Assembly (NCBI GenBank): GCA_041164825.1
Contig: JBEAOO010000275.1
Span: forward strand, 1 to 7,011
Direction of reading: 5' to 3'
DNA length: 7,011 nt
Source of the DNA: JBEAOO01 sp041164825
GTDB taxonomy: Bacteria > Pseudomonadota > Gammaproteobacteria > Burkholderiales > Burkholderiaceae_C
Part shown: positions 6,932 to 7,011 of the stretch, piece by piece
Layout: each line of letters opens with the position of its first letter
Numbering within the stretch: the first letter of the stretch is position 1
Notes under the pieces: model-generated
Databases searched by the model: none
The model's input: the letters and a program-made list of their open reading frames with translations, nothing else
Told to the model about the DNA's origin: nothing
Made by a program: the position numbers and the translations under genes

Positions 6932-7011
6932 CTCACCTCAAACGCGGAGTTCGGCCTGACCATCTCGCGATGTGGAAACTCAGGGCGGAATTTGCTCGGT
7001 TTGCAGTCCGT

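Overview
The window is GC-rich DNA that looks like the chromosome of a betaproteobacterium, most likely Burkholderiales/Comamonadaceae. This rests on the codon style, the predominance of TGA stops and the look of the proteins, not on a database search. The exception is an AT-richer islet near the right end: positions 6601-6900 are about 45% GC by hand count, against clearly higher values elsewhere.

Layout. Positions 1-374 hold no convincing gene. They carry two long palindromic elements of the same family in opposite orientation, bracketed by an 11-bp direct repeat. From 4770 down to 375 on the minus strand lies a compact three-gene operon: an ABC ATPase of the MacB/LolD type, an eight-helix two-module FtsX-type permease, and a HlyD/MacA-like periplasmic adaptor. 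The gaps are 16 and 12 nt. Together they should form a tripartite-type export or lipid-handling system across the envelope. No outer-membrane channel gene is in view. Diverging from this operon at 4882 is a YigZ/IMPACT-family gene, split by one in-frame TAG at a position where relatives usually have Gln. The reading frame continues without change to a TGA at 5472.

Positions 5496-6193 hold an intact toxin-antitoxin pair, AbrB-type VapB then PIN-domain VapC, with a near-perfect 10-bp inverted repeat upstream that is a good candidate for its autoregulatory operator. Facing it on the minus strand is the wreck of a second toxin-antitoxin module. A BrnA antitoxin gene has an in-frame TAG, again exactly where the family has Gln. 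It is preceded and overlapped by only the last ~15 codons of brnT. The brnT fragment stops at the edge of the AT-rich islet, which encodes a small secreted or membrane protein and has a 9-bp inverted repeat at its outer side, suggesting a mobile or foreign insertion.

The main point for a second look is the pair of in-frame amber codons at expected glutamines in two unrelated genes, each followed by a fully conserved reading frame that ends in TGA. The plain explanation is two independent recent nonsense mutations. Amber suppression or recoding is a less likely but testable alternative. The palindromic repeat family at the left edge is the second item: its stems differ yet pair, while its internal-loop motifs are conserved.
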